Of a stretch of DNA of 64,000 nucleotides, positions 18,696 to 28,900 are shown piece by piece. Within the stretch, counting starts at the first letter, position 1, and each line of letters begins with the position of its first letter. The notes beneath the pieces are model-generated. The model did not search any database. It saw only the letters and a program-made list of their open reading frames with translations, and had not been told where the DNA came from. Origin of the DNA: an uncultured Pseudomonadota bacterium (lineage in GTDB: Bacteria > Myxococcota_A > Bradymonadia > Bradymonadales > Bradymonadaceae); assembly GCA_913057905.1 (NCBI GenBank), contig CAJXPB010000004.1, forward strand, positions 186,001 through 250,000, given 5' to 3'. A program made the position numbers and the translations under genes.

Positions 18696-21600
18696 ATGGA
18701 ACGGCTAGAGTCACATAATTGGATCGGGAAGTTACCCATGTTGCTGGCGGTGATGGGAGCGCTGGGGCTCCTGCTCACCCTCGGGGCAGGGTGTGGTGAA
18801 GATGACCCCTGTGCCTCGAAGACCTGCAACTTCGGGGTCTGTCAGTCCAGCAGCGGAGACTGCGTCAATCAGGATACGTGCCGGGTCGACGCCGAGTGCG
18901 TCCCTGGATATTTGTGTGGTGACGACAACACGTGCGTCGCGCAGGACACCTGCGAGACCAACGACGACTGTTCGGCAGGCATCTGTGAAGACGGTGCCTG
19001 TGTGAATCGGGATCAATGTGAATCCAACTCCGAGTGTCTGGCGCGGACCTACTGCGCGGACAGTGGGACCTGTGAGCCGGACCCCTGCAACAACGTCACC
19101 TGCAACCGGGGTGTGTGCGAGCGCGGTACGGATAATTGCGTGCCGGCGGATAGCTGTACGGAGCGTACCGAGAACCTGGATTGTCTGATCAATCAGAGGT
19201 GCCTCAATGAGGAGTGCGTCTCCCAGGAGAACTACTGCGACCAGCTCACGTGTGACCGTGGCGTGTGTAGCTTCGAAGAAGCCGGCTGTGTCAATGCCAG
19301 CGACTGCGAAGGAGACCGCGCCAACTGCCAGGAAGGTTTCTTCTGCAACGGCATGGATCGTTGCCAGGCCGACATCTGTGTGCGCGGCGGCGTCCAATGT
19401 GAAGATGACGGCATCTGTGACCCGGCGACCGGGGAGTGCATCAATCCCGACACCTGCCAGGACAACAGCGAGTGCACCTCCGGCTTCCTCTGCGTCAACG
19501 ACCAGTGTCTTCCGGAGGGATCCGCCTGTGGCAACAACAGCGGAGACGGCGGATGTCCCGGCAACCAGGTGTGTCAGTACGACGAGTCGAACAACACGGC
19601 CTCGTGCACCGAACCGGATGTCTGCGAGACGTCGATCGATTGTATCTCAGATCGGGTCTGCGGCGGGCAGAAGTGCCTGAGTGCCATTTCGTGCAAGGAC
19701 GACGTATTCGAGCCGAATAACATGATGGGAGAAGCAACCGATGTGTTCAGCGTGGCACCCGACGGCTTTGTGCAGGCCTCGCTGTGCCAGGGCGACACCG
19801 ACATGTACGCGGTCACCACCACCGATGAGGTCGAGCCGACCTTCAGCGGGCAGATTGTAGCCACCGTGACCATTCCCCGTCGCGACATCGGTCTCGGCGA
19901 GGCGACGATGACCATGAACGATCCCGACGGCAACGAGATCGCGACGACGAGTCTCGGCGCCATGGGGCAAGACCGTCAGATGAGCCTTACGACGACCCTG
20001 GGTGTTCCCGACCACGGAACCTACTCGCTCGAGATCAGTCCGGGAGAGAATCTGACCCAGAACGGTCTCGACTACGACCTGAGCGTGCGGATCGAAAAGG
20101 AAAATGCCACGGCAGCCTGCACGGATGCGCAAGCTATCACGCCCGGACAGCGAGTCTCGGGTGATACCGAAGAGAGTGCGGGGGCCGGGCTCGGATCCTC
20201 GTGTACGTCGGTCACCAACAATTCCAACGACGCCGTGTACGCACTGGGCGTCGAGCGTTCTCAGGAAGTGACCATCGAGGCCACCCCCACGCGTGACGAC
20301 GCCGATATCAATGTATCAATTCGCAGCCGGTGCCCAGAGATCGCCACCGAACGTGAGTGTGTGGACGAAAACGGCGGTGGTTCGGCGGAGACGTTGACCA
20401 CGGTCCTCAGTAAGGGCACTCATTACATCGTGATCCAGGGGCCGGCCGAGGGCACGCTTGGACCCTTCAGCCTCCTGGTGACCCGGGAGTTCTTTACCGC
20501 CTGTGGGCCCGACGATGATTACTGCGCCGATGGCTCGACCGCCTCGGTGTGTCAGCGGGGTGGTGGACAGTTCGGTCAGGTCAGCTGCGATGCCGGATGC
20601 AATCCAACCACCGGTCGTTGCTTCCCTCCGGACGGCGACGTCTGTGCGACCGCCGAATCGATCACTGACATGGGGAGTTCGCAGACCCGTCAGATCGACT
20701 TTCGGCAGTTCAACAACAACTACTCGGTCTCGCCGGACGGGTGCCTGGACGGTAACCCCAGGACGGGCGGCCCCGATCGGACCTTCGAGGTCACCGTGCC
20801 GTCGAACAAAACGATGACGGCGACCGTCAACTACGAAGACGGTGCCCAGGGCGCGATGTACTTCGTGGATGACTGTACGGACGTCGATGGAACCTGCACG
20901 AAGGGTGCTCAAGGAGACGACGACTCACCGAGTGAGGAAGAGATCTTCTTCAAAAACGACACCCAGTCAGAGATCACCAAAACCCTCATCGTCGATACGG
21001 CTGCCGACCAGCGGCTGTCGACGGCCGACGTCGGATTTGTGTTCGAAGACATCGTCTGCGCGAGCGGCGAAGGGCAGTGCATGTCGAACGGAAACCAGGA
21101 AGTCTGCAACGAAAAAGGCACTGCGTACTCCGAAACCGTCGAATGCAAGTTCCCATGTCAGAATGGGACGTGTCCCGGCGATACCTGCATGGCTCCGTTC
21201 AACGTGACGCAACCTGCGCGGAGCAGTTCGAATGGCGTGACCTACGGAGAGTTCCTGTGGAGCGACTTCTCCGCTGACTATCAGGGAAGCGGCTGCGGAA
21301 TTGCTAGCAGCCACACCGAAGGCTACGATACGGTGATGCAGGTCGATCTGCAGGCGGGTGAAGTTGTGTCGGCGACTGTCTACTCGGACGACAGTTCTCC
21401 GAACAACGACCCGTCCATCTACATCCAGGATACGTGCGCTGCCCTCAGTGACTCCACATGCCTGGCTGGGCAAGAGACGAACGATGAAACCGCGAGCGCC
21501 TTTTACCAGGCGAGTTCCGCACAGACCGTCTTTATCTTCGCCGATGCCGATGATCTGGATAACAGCGAGGAAATCTCCGTCGAGGTCAACGTGGGACAAC

Positions 21601-22151
21601 CGATCTGTACGCCCGGTGGATCTTCCTGCAGCAGTGGGGACGTCGCGGAATGCTCGCCGAGCGGTCTGAGTCAAGGGAATACCTACAGTTGTTCCACCGG
21701 CTGTACGAACGGATTCTGCAACAACCGGGATTCGGAGTACTGCTGGGATGCCGAAAACATTACCTCGCAGTTGAAGGCGTCGGGTGGCTTCAGCCGCATG
21801 ATCGATTTCTCGAACTTCAGCAATGATATCGAGGCCGATCTGTGCGGCGGGGTCGATGACTTCGACAACGACGGCGAAGATGCTGTATACCTCGTCGACC
21901 TTCAGCCGAATGAGCAGTTGACGGCCACCCTGGATCCGATGGGTTCCAGTGAGGACGCGACGGCGTACATCATCGGGAGCTGCTCGGATCCGGCCGGAAC
22001 GTGCAAGGACGGGGATGATCCGTTCTTCGGCTCGGCGAATGTCAGCTACACGGCCGGCAACTCGGCCGAGCAGGTATTCCTCGTGGCCGACCACGATGAC
22101 GGATTTACGACACCGTCCACACAGTTTCAGTTGACGGGAAGCATCCAGTAG
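18696..22151 (+). CDS. Giant modular Cys-rich lipoprotein (beta module, IQ-type tail)
   Basis: 1151 residues from ATG 18696 (GAGGA at 18685-18689). The signal peptide (LLAVMGALGLLLTLGAGC) is nearly that of the gene at 15431, and the promoter region is also related, so the two share a recent ancestor. The Cys-rich section, two PPC-like domains (FEPNNMMGEA; YIVIQGP) and third beta domain (RQIDFRQFNNNYSV) are followed by a beta-type fourth domain (about 831-970) and the EYCWDAENITSQLK tail ending SIQ. It shows what the 15431 gene would look like if complete. Confidence 0.9.
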   Translation: MERLESHNWIGKLPMLLAVMGALGLLLTLGAGCGEDDPCASKTCNFGVCQSSSGDCVNQDTCRVDAECVPGYLCGDDNTCVAQDTCETNDDCSAGICEDGACVNRDQCESNSECLARTYCADSGTCEPDPCNNVTCNRGVCERGTDNCVPADSCTERTENLDCLINQRCLNEECVSQENYCDQLTCDRGVCSFEEAGCVNASDCEGDRANCQEGFFCNGMDRCQADICVRGGVQCEDDGICDPATGECINPDTCQDNSECTSGFLCVNDQCLPEGSACGNNSGDGGCPGNQVCQYDESNNTASCTEPDVCETSIDCISDRVCGGQKCLSAISCKDDVFEPNNMMGEATDVFSVAPDGFVQASLCQGDTDMYAVTTTDEVEPTFSGQIVATVTIPRRDIGLGEATMTMNDPDGNEIATTSLGAMGQDRQMSLTTTLGVPDHGTYSLEISPGENLTQNGLDYDLSVRIEKENATAACTDAQAITPGQRVSGDTEESAGAGLGSSCTSVTNNSNDAVYALGVERSQEVTIEATPTRDDADINVSIRSRCPEIATERECVDENGGGSAETLTTVLSKGTHYIVIQGPAEGTLGPFSLLVTREFFTACGPDDDYCADGSTASVCQRGGGQFGQVSCDAGCNPTTGRCFPPDGDVCATAESITDMGSSQTRQIDFRQFNNNYSVSPDGCLDGNPRTGGPDRTFEVTVPSNKTMTATVNYEDGAQGAMYFVDDCTDVDGTCTKGAQGDDDSPSEEEIFFKNDTQSEITKTLIVDTAADQRLSTADVGFVFEDIVCASGEGQCMSNGNQEVCNEKGTAYSETVECKFPCQNGTCPGDTCMAPFNVTQPARSSSNGVTYGEFLWSDFSADYQGSGCGIASSHTEGYDTVMQVDLQAGEVVSATVYSDDSSPNNDPSIYIQDTCAALSDSTCLAGQETNDETASAFYQASSAQTVFIFADADDLDNSEEISVEVNVGQPICTPGGSSCSSGDVAECSPSGLSQGNTYSCSTGCTNGFCNNRDSEYCWDAENITSQLKASGGFSRMIDFSNFSNDIEADLCGGVDDFDNDGEDAVYLVDLQPNEQLTATLDPMGSSEDATAYIIGSCSDPAGTCKDGDDPFFGSANVSYTAGNSAEQVFLVADHDDGFTTPSTQFQLTGSIQ

Positions 22152-22179
22152 GGATGCCGTTCACATGACCGCTGAGTAC

Positions 22180-22213
22180 AACGGGCCCGCCGGCCAAAAC
22201 CGGCGGGCCCGTT
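22180..22213 (+). terminator. Hairpin terminator
   Basis: A perfect 13-bp stem, ACGGGCCCGCCGG / CCGGCGGGCCCGT, with a CCAAAA loop; almost no T tract follows. Confidence 0.75.
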
Positions 22214-22317
22214 GAATATCAGCGCCACTTCTGGGATACATTCGTGTCACCAGACTGAGGTAGATCAACGAGATAGAAGGCTCGCGCTGCGCGCGGCCCG
22301 TCGATGGAGGACGTGAC

Positions 22318-25300
22318 TTGAGTACGAAACATGACGCACCGGAAAAGTCGCCGAGTATTCAGTACGCCGCCCGATGGTTCGTGGTGCTGCTAGGCCTGAG
22401 CATCGTTGGGCTTTTGGGTTCGGCCTGCGGTCAAAGTCCGTGTGCCGGAAAGACGTGCGAATTTGGAGTCTGCGACTCGAGCACTGGACAATGCACCAAC
22501 GCCGACTCCTGCCGCGTCGATGACGAGTGCGTGCTGGGTTACTCATGTACGGACGGCTCTTGTCAGCCCGAGCAGTCCTGTGAAGCAGATGAAGACTGCG
22601 ACACGGGAAACTGCGAGGATGGGGCGTGTGTAAATCCCGATTCGTGTAGTTCGAACAGTGAGTGTGTCGATCGGTCGTATTGTTCGCCCCTGGGTAATTG
22701 CCTCACCGATCCGTGCCATGAGGTGCAGTGCAAACGCGGTGTTTGCCAGCCCGGCACGGACGACTGCGTCTCCGCCGACACATGCACCCAACGGACCGAA
22801 TTGCAGGACTGTGTGGCCGGGGAACAGTGCGCCGATGGGCAGTGCGAACCCAGAGAAACCTTTTGCAACAACTTGGACTGCCCCCGAGGAATCTGCAGCT
22901 TCGAAGGCGGCGGGTGCGTCAATGCCCCGGATTGTGAGGGCGACGACAGCCGATGCACCGAGGGCTACTTCTGCAATAACATGAACCGGTGTGCCCCGAA
23001 TCTGTGCGAACGCCAGAGCATCAGTTGTGGAGATCGCGGCACATGTCAGCCGGCGACGGGCAAGTGCATGAATCCCGAAGAGTGCGAGGTCAGCGCCGAG
23101 TGCGTCGAAAATCACGTGTGTGTGGATCAAACCTGCAGGCTTCGCTCCATGGCCTGCGGGGACGGCAGTGGCGACGGCGGCTGTCCCGGCAACAAAACGT
23201 GCGACTACGACCCGTCGAATCAGACGGCCGATTGCGCCGAGCCGGAGGTATGCGAGACATCAGTCGACTGCAATGGCAACCGGCAATGCGGGGGCCGGAG
23301 TTGCCTTCCCGCTGCATCGTGTCGTGATGACATCTACGAGCCCAACGATATGTATGCCGAAGCGACCGTATTGACGCAGGTCTCTCAGAACGCATCGGCA
23401 TCGGGATCAGTGTGCGCCGGCGACACCGACACGTACCTCTTTTTGACGACCGACATTGTTTCGCCGACGACCGAGGGGACGATCGTCGTCGACGTCTCGA
23501 TCCCGGAGCGCGACATCGGACTTGGCGGGGCGGAGCTGATCCTCAAGAATTCCGACCGCCAGGAGATCGGCTCGACGACTCTGGGCGCGATGGGCCAAGA
23601 GGGCGAGATGCGTCTGACGACGCCCCTCGGCGTTACGGAGCACGGCGAGTATATTGTTGAGGTCAGGCCGGCCGAGGATCTGAAGTCGCCCCCAGGTCTC
23701 AGTTACGATCTCACCGTCAATATTCTGCCGGATTCGACCGTTCAGGCCTGCGAGAACGCCCGCAGTATCTCGGTCGACGAGCGGCTCTCCTCGGACCTCG
23801 GGAATGCAACGTCGAGCTCGTTGAAGTCGAGCTGCCTCGCCGATGAGGGCGCCTCGTCGAATGAGAGCATCTTCGAGTTGAACGTGCCCGAGTCCCGCGA
23901 GGTGACAGTCAGTGCCGTCCCGCAGGTTCAGGATCTGGACATCTCACTGGCGATGCGTGGACGCTGCCTCGACTATGCGACGGAACGGGTCTGCCGTAAC
24001 GGCGGCGGGCCGGGTGCAACCGAGACGATCAGCCGCGTACTCAGCGCCGGCACCTACTATTTGATTGTTCAGACGGCCGGAGACAACTCGGATGGGTCTT
24101 TCGATCTCGCCGTCGACGGTGGATACACCACGACGTGTGCCGAAGGCGACAGCTACTGTGGCAATCCGACGATCTCGAACATCTGTGTCTCCGACGGGTC
24201 GGGATACGAGAGTTTCTCGTGCATCTCCGGTTGCAATCCCTCGACCGGCCGGTGCTTCCCGCCCGAGGGCGATCGATGCGTCAGTGCCCCGGATGTCCAG
24301 AAAGGCGCTGGCGGATACAATGTCGACTATCCACTGGGTCAGTTGACCGACGAATATACCCTCCAGCCCGGAGGCTGCATCGATTCAACGGATCCGAGAA
24401 CCGGTGGGCCCGATCGCACGTTCAATGTTCAGATTCCCCCGCAAAACGCGTTTACCGCACAGGTCTCGTTCGGTGGAGGGGTCGAAGGATCGATGTATCT
24501 GGCCGAATCCTGCGGCGACATATCCGGGACCTGCTCGAAGGGGGTCCAAGATTCGGGGGCGACGTCCAGTCAGGAAGTTCTTCGATACGCCAATACGACC
24601 AATCAGTTTCAGACGCGAAAGCTGGTTGTCGATACAGCGGCGGGCCAGAATTACGAGAACGCGCAGGTGAGCATCACCTACGCTGAAATCATTTGTGAGC
24701 CCGGCATGAAGCAGTGCAACCAGGGCGGAAATGTCGAGACCTGCAACGACATCGGGACTGGCTACAACGTCAGTTCCCAGTGCTTTTCGTGGGCGTGCTC
24801 GATGGGGTCGTGTCAACGTCCCGACACCTGCATGGAAGCGGTCGATGTGACCCAGAAGGCCAGTCGAGCCGGTGGCGTCCTCTATCAGGACAACTGGGGC
24901 GAGTTGTCCAACGACTACGAGGGATCCGGGTGTGCGATACAGTCGGATCTCGTCGTCGGAAACGAATCCGTCTACAAGGTGACACTGCAGGCCGGAGAAG
25001 TGCTGGATGCCAACCTCACAAGCTCGTTTCCCGTCGACAATGACCCCGTCCTCTATCTGATGCCCTCCTGCGGCGAACTCGACTCCACCTGTCTGGATGG
25101 AGATATCGGCGGCAACTCGGCGGCAAACATCGAGTACTACGCACCGCAGCAACAAACCGTCTATCTGATCGCCGACGCCGACGATACGACGGACGAGACG
25201 TTCGAGCTTGAGTTGCAGATACGTCAGTCGACGTGCACGGCGTACTCGTCGAGCTGCCAGGGCGGCGACGTGCAGTACTGTCAGGCCAACGGGTTGGCTC

Positions 25301-25776
25301 AGCAGACCTACTCCTGCGACGGCGGTGGTTGCTCGAACGGCTTCTGTTCGAACAATGCCTCGGACTTCTGCTGGGACGCCGAAGATGTGACATCACAATT
25401 GAAGGCGTCGGGCGGGTTGACCAAAACCATCGACTGGTCAAACTTTTCGGCGGATGTAGAGACCGACAATGCCTGTGGCGTCCGTAGCTTTGATTCGGAC
25501 GGGGAGGACGCCTTCTACCGCGTCGACCTGGCGATGGGAGAGACACTCAATGCCACGTTGAATCCGAATGGGTCTTCTGCGGATGCGACTCTCACGGTGG
25601 TTCAGACGTGCCTGAAGCATCAGGTGTCATGTGTGGCGGGCGATGCACCATTCAACGGAAACGCCACCGTGAGCTACACCGCATCGTCCAGCGAGACGGT
25701 CTATCTGATCGCCGACCACGATAACAGCTTTTCGACCCCCTCGACCGACTTCACCCTGACGGGGTCGATTCAATAG
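22318..25776 (+). CDS. Giant modular Cys-rich lipoprotein (divergent fourth module, IQ-type tail)
   Basis: 1152 residues with a TTG start at 22318, supported by GGAGG at 22306-22310; no in-frame ATG lies between it and the hydrophobic segment. The signal ends LLGSAC at Cys37, then GQSPC, so this is the only complete array member without the acidic GEDD or GDDD stretch after the lipidated Cys. The N-terminal architecture is standard (IYEPNDMYAEA starts the first PPC-like domain). The fourth domain (about 837-975: DVTQKASRAGGVLYQDN, SSFPVDNDPVLYLMPSC) differs from the alpha and beta types. The tail has DFCWDAEDVTSQLK and ends GSIQ. It is the most divergent of the IQ-tail genes. Confidence 0.9.
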   Translation: MSTKHDAPEKSPSIQYAARWFVVLLGLSIVGLLGSACGQSPCAGKTCEFGVCDSSTGQCTNADSCRVDDECVLGYSCTDGSCQPEQSCEADEDCDTGNCEDGACVNPDSCSSNSECVDRSYCSPLGNCLTDPCHEVQCKRGVCQPGTDDCVSADTCTQRTELQDCVAGEQCADGQCEPRETFCNNLDCPRGICSFEGGGCVNAPDCEGDDSRCTEGYFCNNMNRCAPNLCERQSISCGDRGTCQPATGKCMNPEECEVSAECVENHVCVDQTCRLRSMACGDGSGDGGCPGNKTCDYDPSNQTADCAEPEVCETSVDCNGNRQCGGRSCLPAASCRDDIYEPNDMYAEATVLTQVSQNASASGSVCAGDTDTYLFLTTDIVSPTTEGTIVVDVSIPERDIGLGGAELILKNSDRQEIGSTTLGAMGQEGEMRLTTPLGVTEHGEYIVEVRPAEDLKSPPGLSYDLTVNILPDSTVQACENARSISVDERLSSDLGNATSSSLKSSCLADEGASSNESIFELNVPESREVTVSAVPQVQDLDISLAMRGRCLDYATERVCRNGGGPGATETISRVLSAGTYYLIVQTAGDNSDGSFDLAVDGGYTTTCAEGDSYCGNPTISNICVSDGSGYESFSCISGCNPSTGRCFPPEGDRCVSAPDVQKGAGGYNVDYPLGQLTDEYTLQPGGCIDSTDPRTGGPDRTFNVQIPPQNAFTAQVSFGGGVEGSMYLAESCGDISGTCSKGVQDSGATSSQEVLRYANTTNQFQTRKLVVDTAAGQNYENAQVSITYAEIICEPGMKQCNQGGNVETCNDIGTGYNVSSQCFSWACSMGSCQRPDTCMEAVDVTQKASRAGGVLYQDNWGELSNDYEGSGCAIQSDLVVGNESVYKVTLQAGEVLDANLTSSFPVDNDPVLYLMPSCGELDSTCLDGDIGGNSAANIEYYAPQQQTVYLIADADDTTDETFELELQIRQSTCTAYSSSCQGGDVQYCQANGLAQQTYSCDGGGCSNGFCSNNASDFCWDAEDVTSQLKASGGLTKTIDWSNFSADVETDNACGVRSFDSDGEDAFYRVDLAMGETLNATLNPNGSSADATLTVVQTCLKHQVSCVAGDAPFNGNATVSYTASSSETVYLIADHDNSFSTPSTDFTLTGSIQ

Positions 25777-25801
25777 GGTCAAAAAGAGACGTTTGGTCAC
25801 T

Positions 25802-25838
25802 CGGGCCCGCCGGCTAGCACCGGCGGGTCTATTTTTTT
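25802..25838 (+). terminator. Strong intrinsic terminator
   Basis: GGCCCGCCGG / CCGGCGGGTC stem (one wobble pair) followed by TATTTTTTT. Confidence 0.9.
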
Positions 25839-25877
25839 GTCTCCCCTGGGAAACGTTTCGGTTTTTTCTGATTTAAT

Positions 25878-25940
25878 TTGATTCATTGAAGGAGTATCGT
25901 CTATAGTGTTGGGGCTATCATGTGAAGTTAAACCGTTTAC
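25878..25940 (+). promoter_or_regulatory. Candidate sigma-70 promoter of the gene at 25990
   Basis: TTGATT (25878-25883), 18 bases, TATAGT (25902-25907). A short inverted repeat, GTTAAAC-CGTTTAC, ends at 25940. Confidence 0.5.
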
Positions 25941-25989
25941 GTCGTTTGGGATTTTTCCGCAGTTTTAAGAACTTCAGGAGCAACGACCT

Positions 25990-28900
25990 ATGAGAGACTC
26001 GGCGCGAGATTTGGTATCGATCAGCTTGAGGGTGGTATTACTGGGCCTGTTGGCCATCGGGGGATTCACCCTTGCGGGTTGCGGTGACGATGACCCGTGT
26101 GCTGGCAAGGTCTGTGAGTTCGGGACCTGCGACTCCAGTTCCGGCCAGTGCGTGAACGTCGAGAGTTGTAACATCGACGTCGAGTGCATTCCCGGGTACC
26201 TGTGCGAGCAGAATGGCACATGCGTGGCGCAAAACACCTGCGAGGCCGATTCGGACTGTTCGGCGGGTCTCTGCGAGGATGGCGCCTGTGTGAATCCGGA
26301 TCAATGCGAACAAAACGCCGATTGCCTCTCGCGGACGTACTGCGGGGACGGCGGCACCTGCAGGCCTGATCCGTGTAACGATGTCCAGTGTCAGCGCGGT
26401 GTCTGCCAGCGTGGATCCGACAACTGTGTATCGGCGGATAGCTGCACCGAGCGGACCGAGACGGTCGACTGCGTAGCCGGCGAGCGGTGTGCGGAAGGAA
26501 GCTGCGAGCCCGCCGAGACCTTCTGCGACAATATCACCTGCGAGCGCGGAGTCTGCAGCTTCACAGAGGGTGGCTGCACCAACGCCATGAATTGCGAGGG
26601 CAGCGATCAAAATTGCGAAGAGGGCTTCTTTTGCAACGACATGGACGCCTGCCAGCCAAACCTGTGTGTTCAGAACAATGTGGACTGCGGAGACGACGGA
26701 GTCTGCATGCCATCGAGCGGCCAATGCAGGAGCGCGACGACGTGTACGTCTTCGAGCGACTGTTCCGGCAGCGACCTGTGTGTCAGTGAGAGCGACCCTT
26801 CCGACGAAGGCGTCTGCCTTCCTGAGACGAATGCCTGTGGCAATGCCACCGGCGACGGCGGATGTCCGGGCAACCAGAGCTGCAACTACGATCCCGACAC
26901 CCTCACGGCCGAGTGCGCCGAGCCGGAGGTCTGTGAAACCTCGGTTGACTGCAAAGATGGCCGCCAGTGCGGCGGCCGAAGCTGCCTGGCTCAGGTGAGC
27001 TGTAAGTCGGATCGATTCGAGCCGAACAACACGATGGAAGAGGCGACGTCGTTTACGGAGGTCGCCGAGGATCTGCTGGTCAACGGCTCTCTGTGCCAGG
27101 GAGATACCGACCGGTTCAGTTTCCTGACGACCGATATCGTCAGCCCGACCACGAGTGGCACGATCGTGGTGTCGGTGACCGTCCCGGACCGTGACATCGG
27201 CCTGGGTACGATGAGCGCCACGCTGACCGGTCCCGACGGCAGCCAGCTCGGCTCGGATTCGATGTCGCTGATGGCCGAGGACGGCTCTCTTCAGATGACG
27301 ACGTCACTGGGCATTCCGGATCACGGAACCTATTCGGTCGCCCTCGAACCGAGCGGTCAGATGACGTCGGCCGGACTCAACTACGAGATGACGGTCAACG
27401 TCGTTCCTCAGGGTGCAGTCCAGGCCTGTCAGGACGCGCAAGTCATCACGTCGGGACAGCGACTCTCGGGGAGCACCGAGGGTGCGCCCACCTCCGGCAT
27501 CGGCGCGTCGTGTCTCGGCGATGACGAATCTTCCTCCGAGGTCGTCTACGCCCTCGAGCTCGAGGAGTCTCGCGAAGTGACGATCACCGCCGACCCGGTT
27601 GCACCCGAAGGCAACCCGGTGGTGTCGCTTCGGTCTCGCTGCCTGGAGGCCGGCAGTGAGCGAGCATGTTCGAATGATAACGGAGAGGGGGGCTCGGAAT
27701 CGATTTCAGCGGTGCTCAGCGCCGGGACCCATTACGTGGTCGTCCAGTCGCCCAGCGGCTCGACGCTCGGGGAGTTCGAGCTGACGGTCGATTCGCCATT
27801 TTCGACGGCGTGTGGCCCCTCTGACAGCTACTGTGTCGACGGGTCGACATCGGCGGTCTGTACACGAGGCGGCGGACGATTCGCCGAGATTTCGTGCGAC
27901 GACCAGTGCAATCCCTCCTCCGGTGAGTGCTTCCCGCCGGCCGGGGATCGCTGCGGCGATGCGCCCGAGATTTCGAATGAATCGATGTCGCAGATGCGCG
28001 AGATCGACCTGCGTCAGTACAACGACAACTACAGCCTCTCGCAGGGCGGCTGCATCGACGGACAGCCGCGCACCGGCGGCCCGGATGCCGCCTATGCGGT
28101 GACCATCCCGGCCAACACCACGGTGACGGCAGCGGTTTCCTATGGCGCCGGCGCCCAGGGTGCGCTGTACTTTGTCGATGACTGCAGTGATGTGCAGGGG
28201 ACCTGTCAGAAGGGACAGCAGGGAGACGACGATACGCCCAGCGAAGAGGAGATCTTCTTCATCAACGACACTGAATCCGAGGTCACCAAGACGCTGATCG
28301 TCGACACGGCCGCCGAACAGCGCCTCGGCGAGACCCAGGTCAACTTCTCGTACGCCGAGATCGTGTGTACGCCCGATACCGGTCAGTGCAATATGGCGGG
28401 CAACAATGAAATCTGTAATCCGAAGGGCACCGGCGTGGGAACGGTTGAGATGTGTGCGCTCGACTGTCAATCCGGCTCCTGCACGGGCGATTCGTGTGCC
28501 GCGCCGTTCAATCTCACACAGGCCGCATCCCAGAGCGGTGGCTTGACCATGAATGGCGTCGGTTGGAACAACTTCACCAACCAGTATCAGGGCAATGACA
28601 CCTGTGGGGGTGGCCCCAACATCGATACGGTCGACACCGAAGGAGTCGAGGTCGTCTTTCAAATCGACATGGCCGCCGGCGAAGCGTTCACGGCAACGAT
28701 TGCGAATATCGATCCCCAGCAGGCATCCCTTTATCTGAAGAGTTCGATGGATTGTGGGACGTCCAATACTGCCTGCCTGGATGCCATCGAAGAAGAGGGG
28801 GACGATGTGACGGTGACCTACTCGACCCAGCAGGCTGAGACCATCTACATGATTGCCGATACCGAGGACGACTCGGGAGGGACGTTCGACCTCTCCGCGG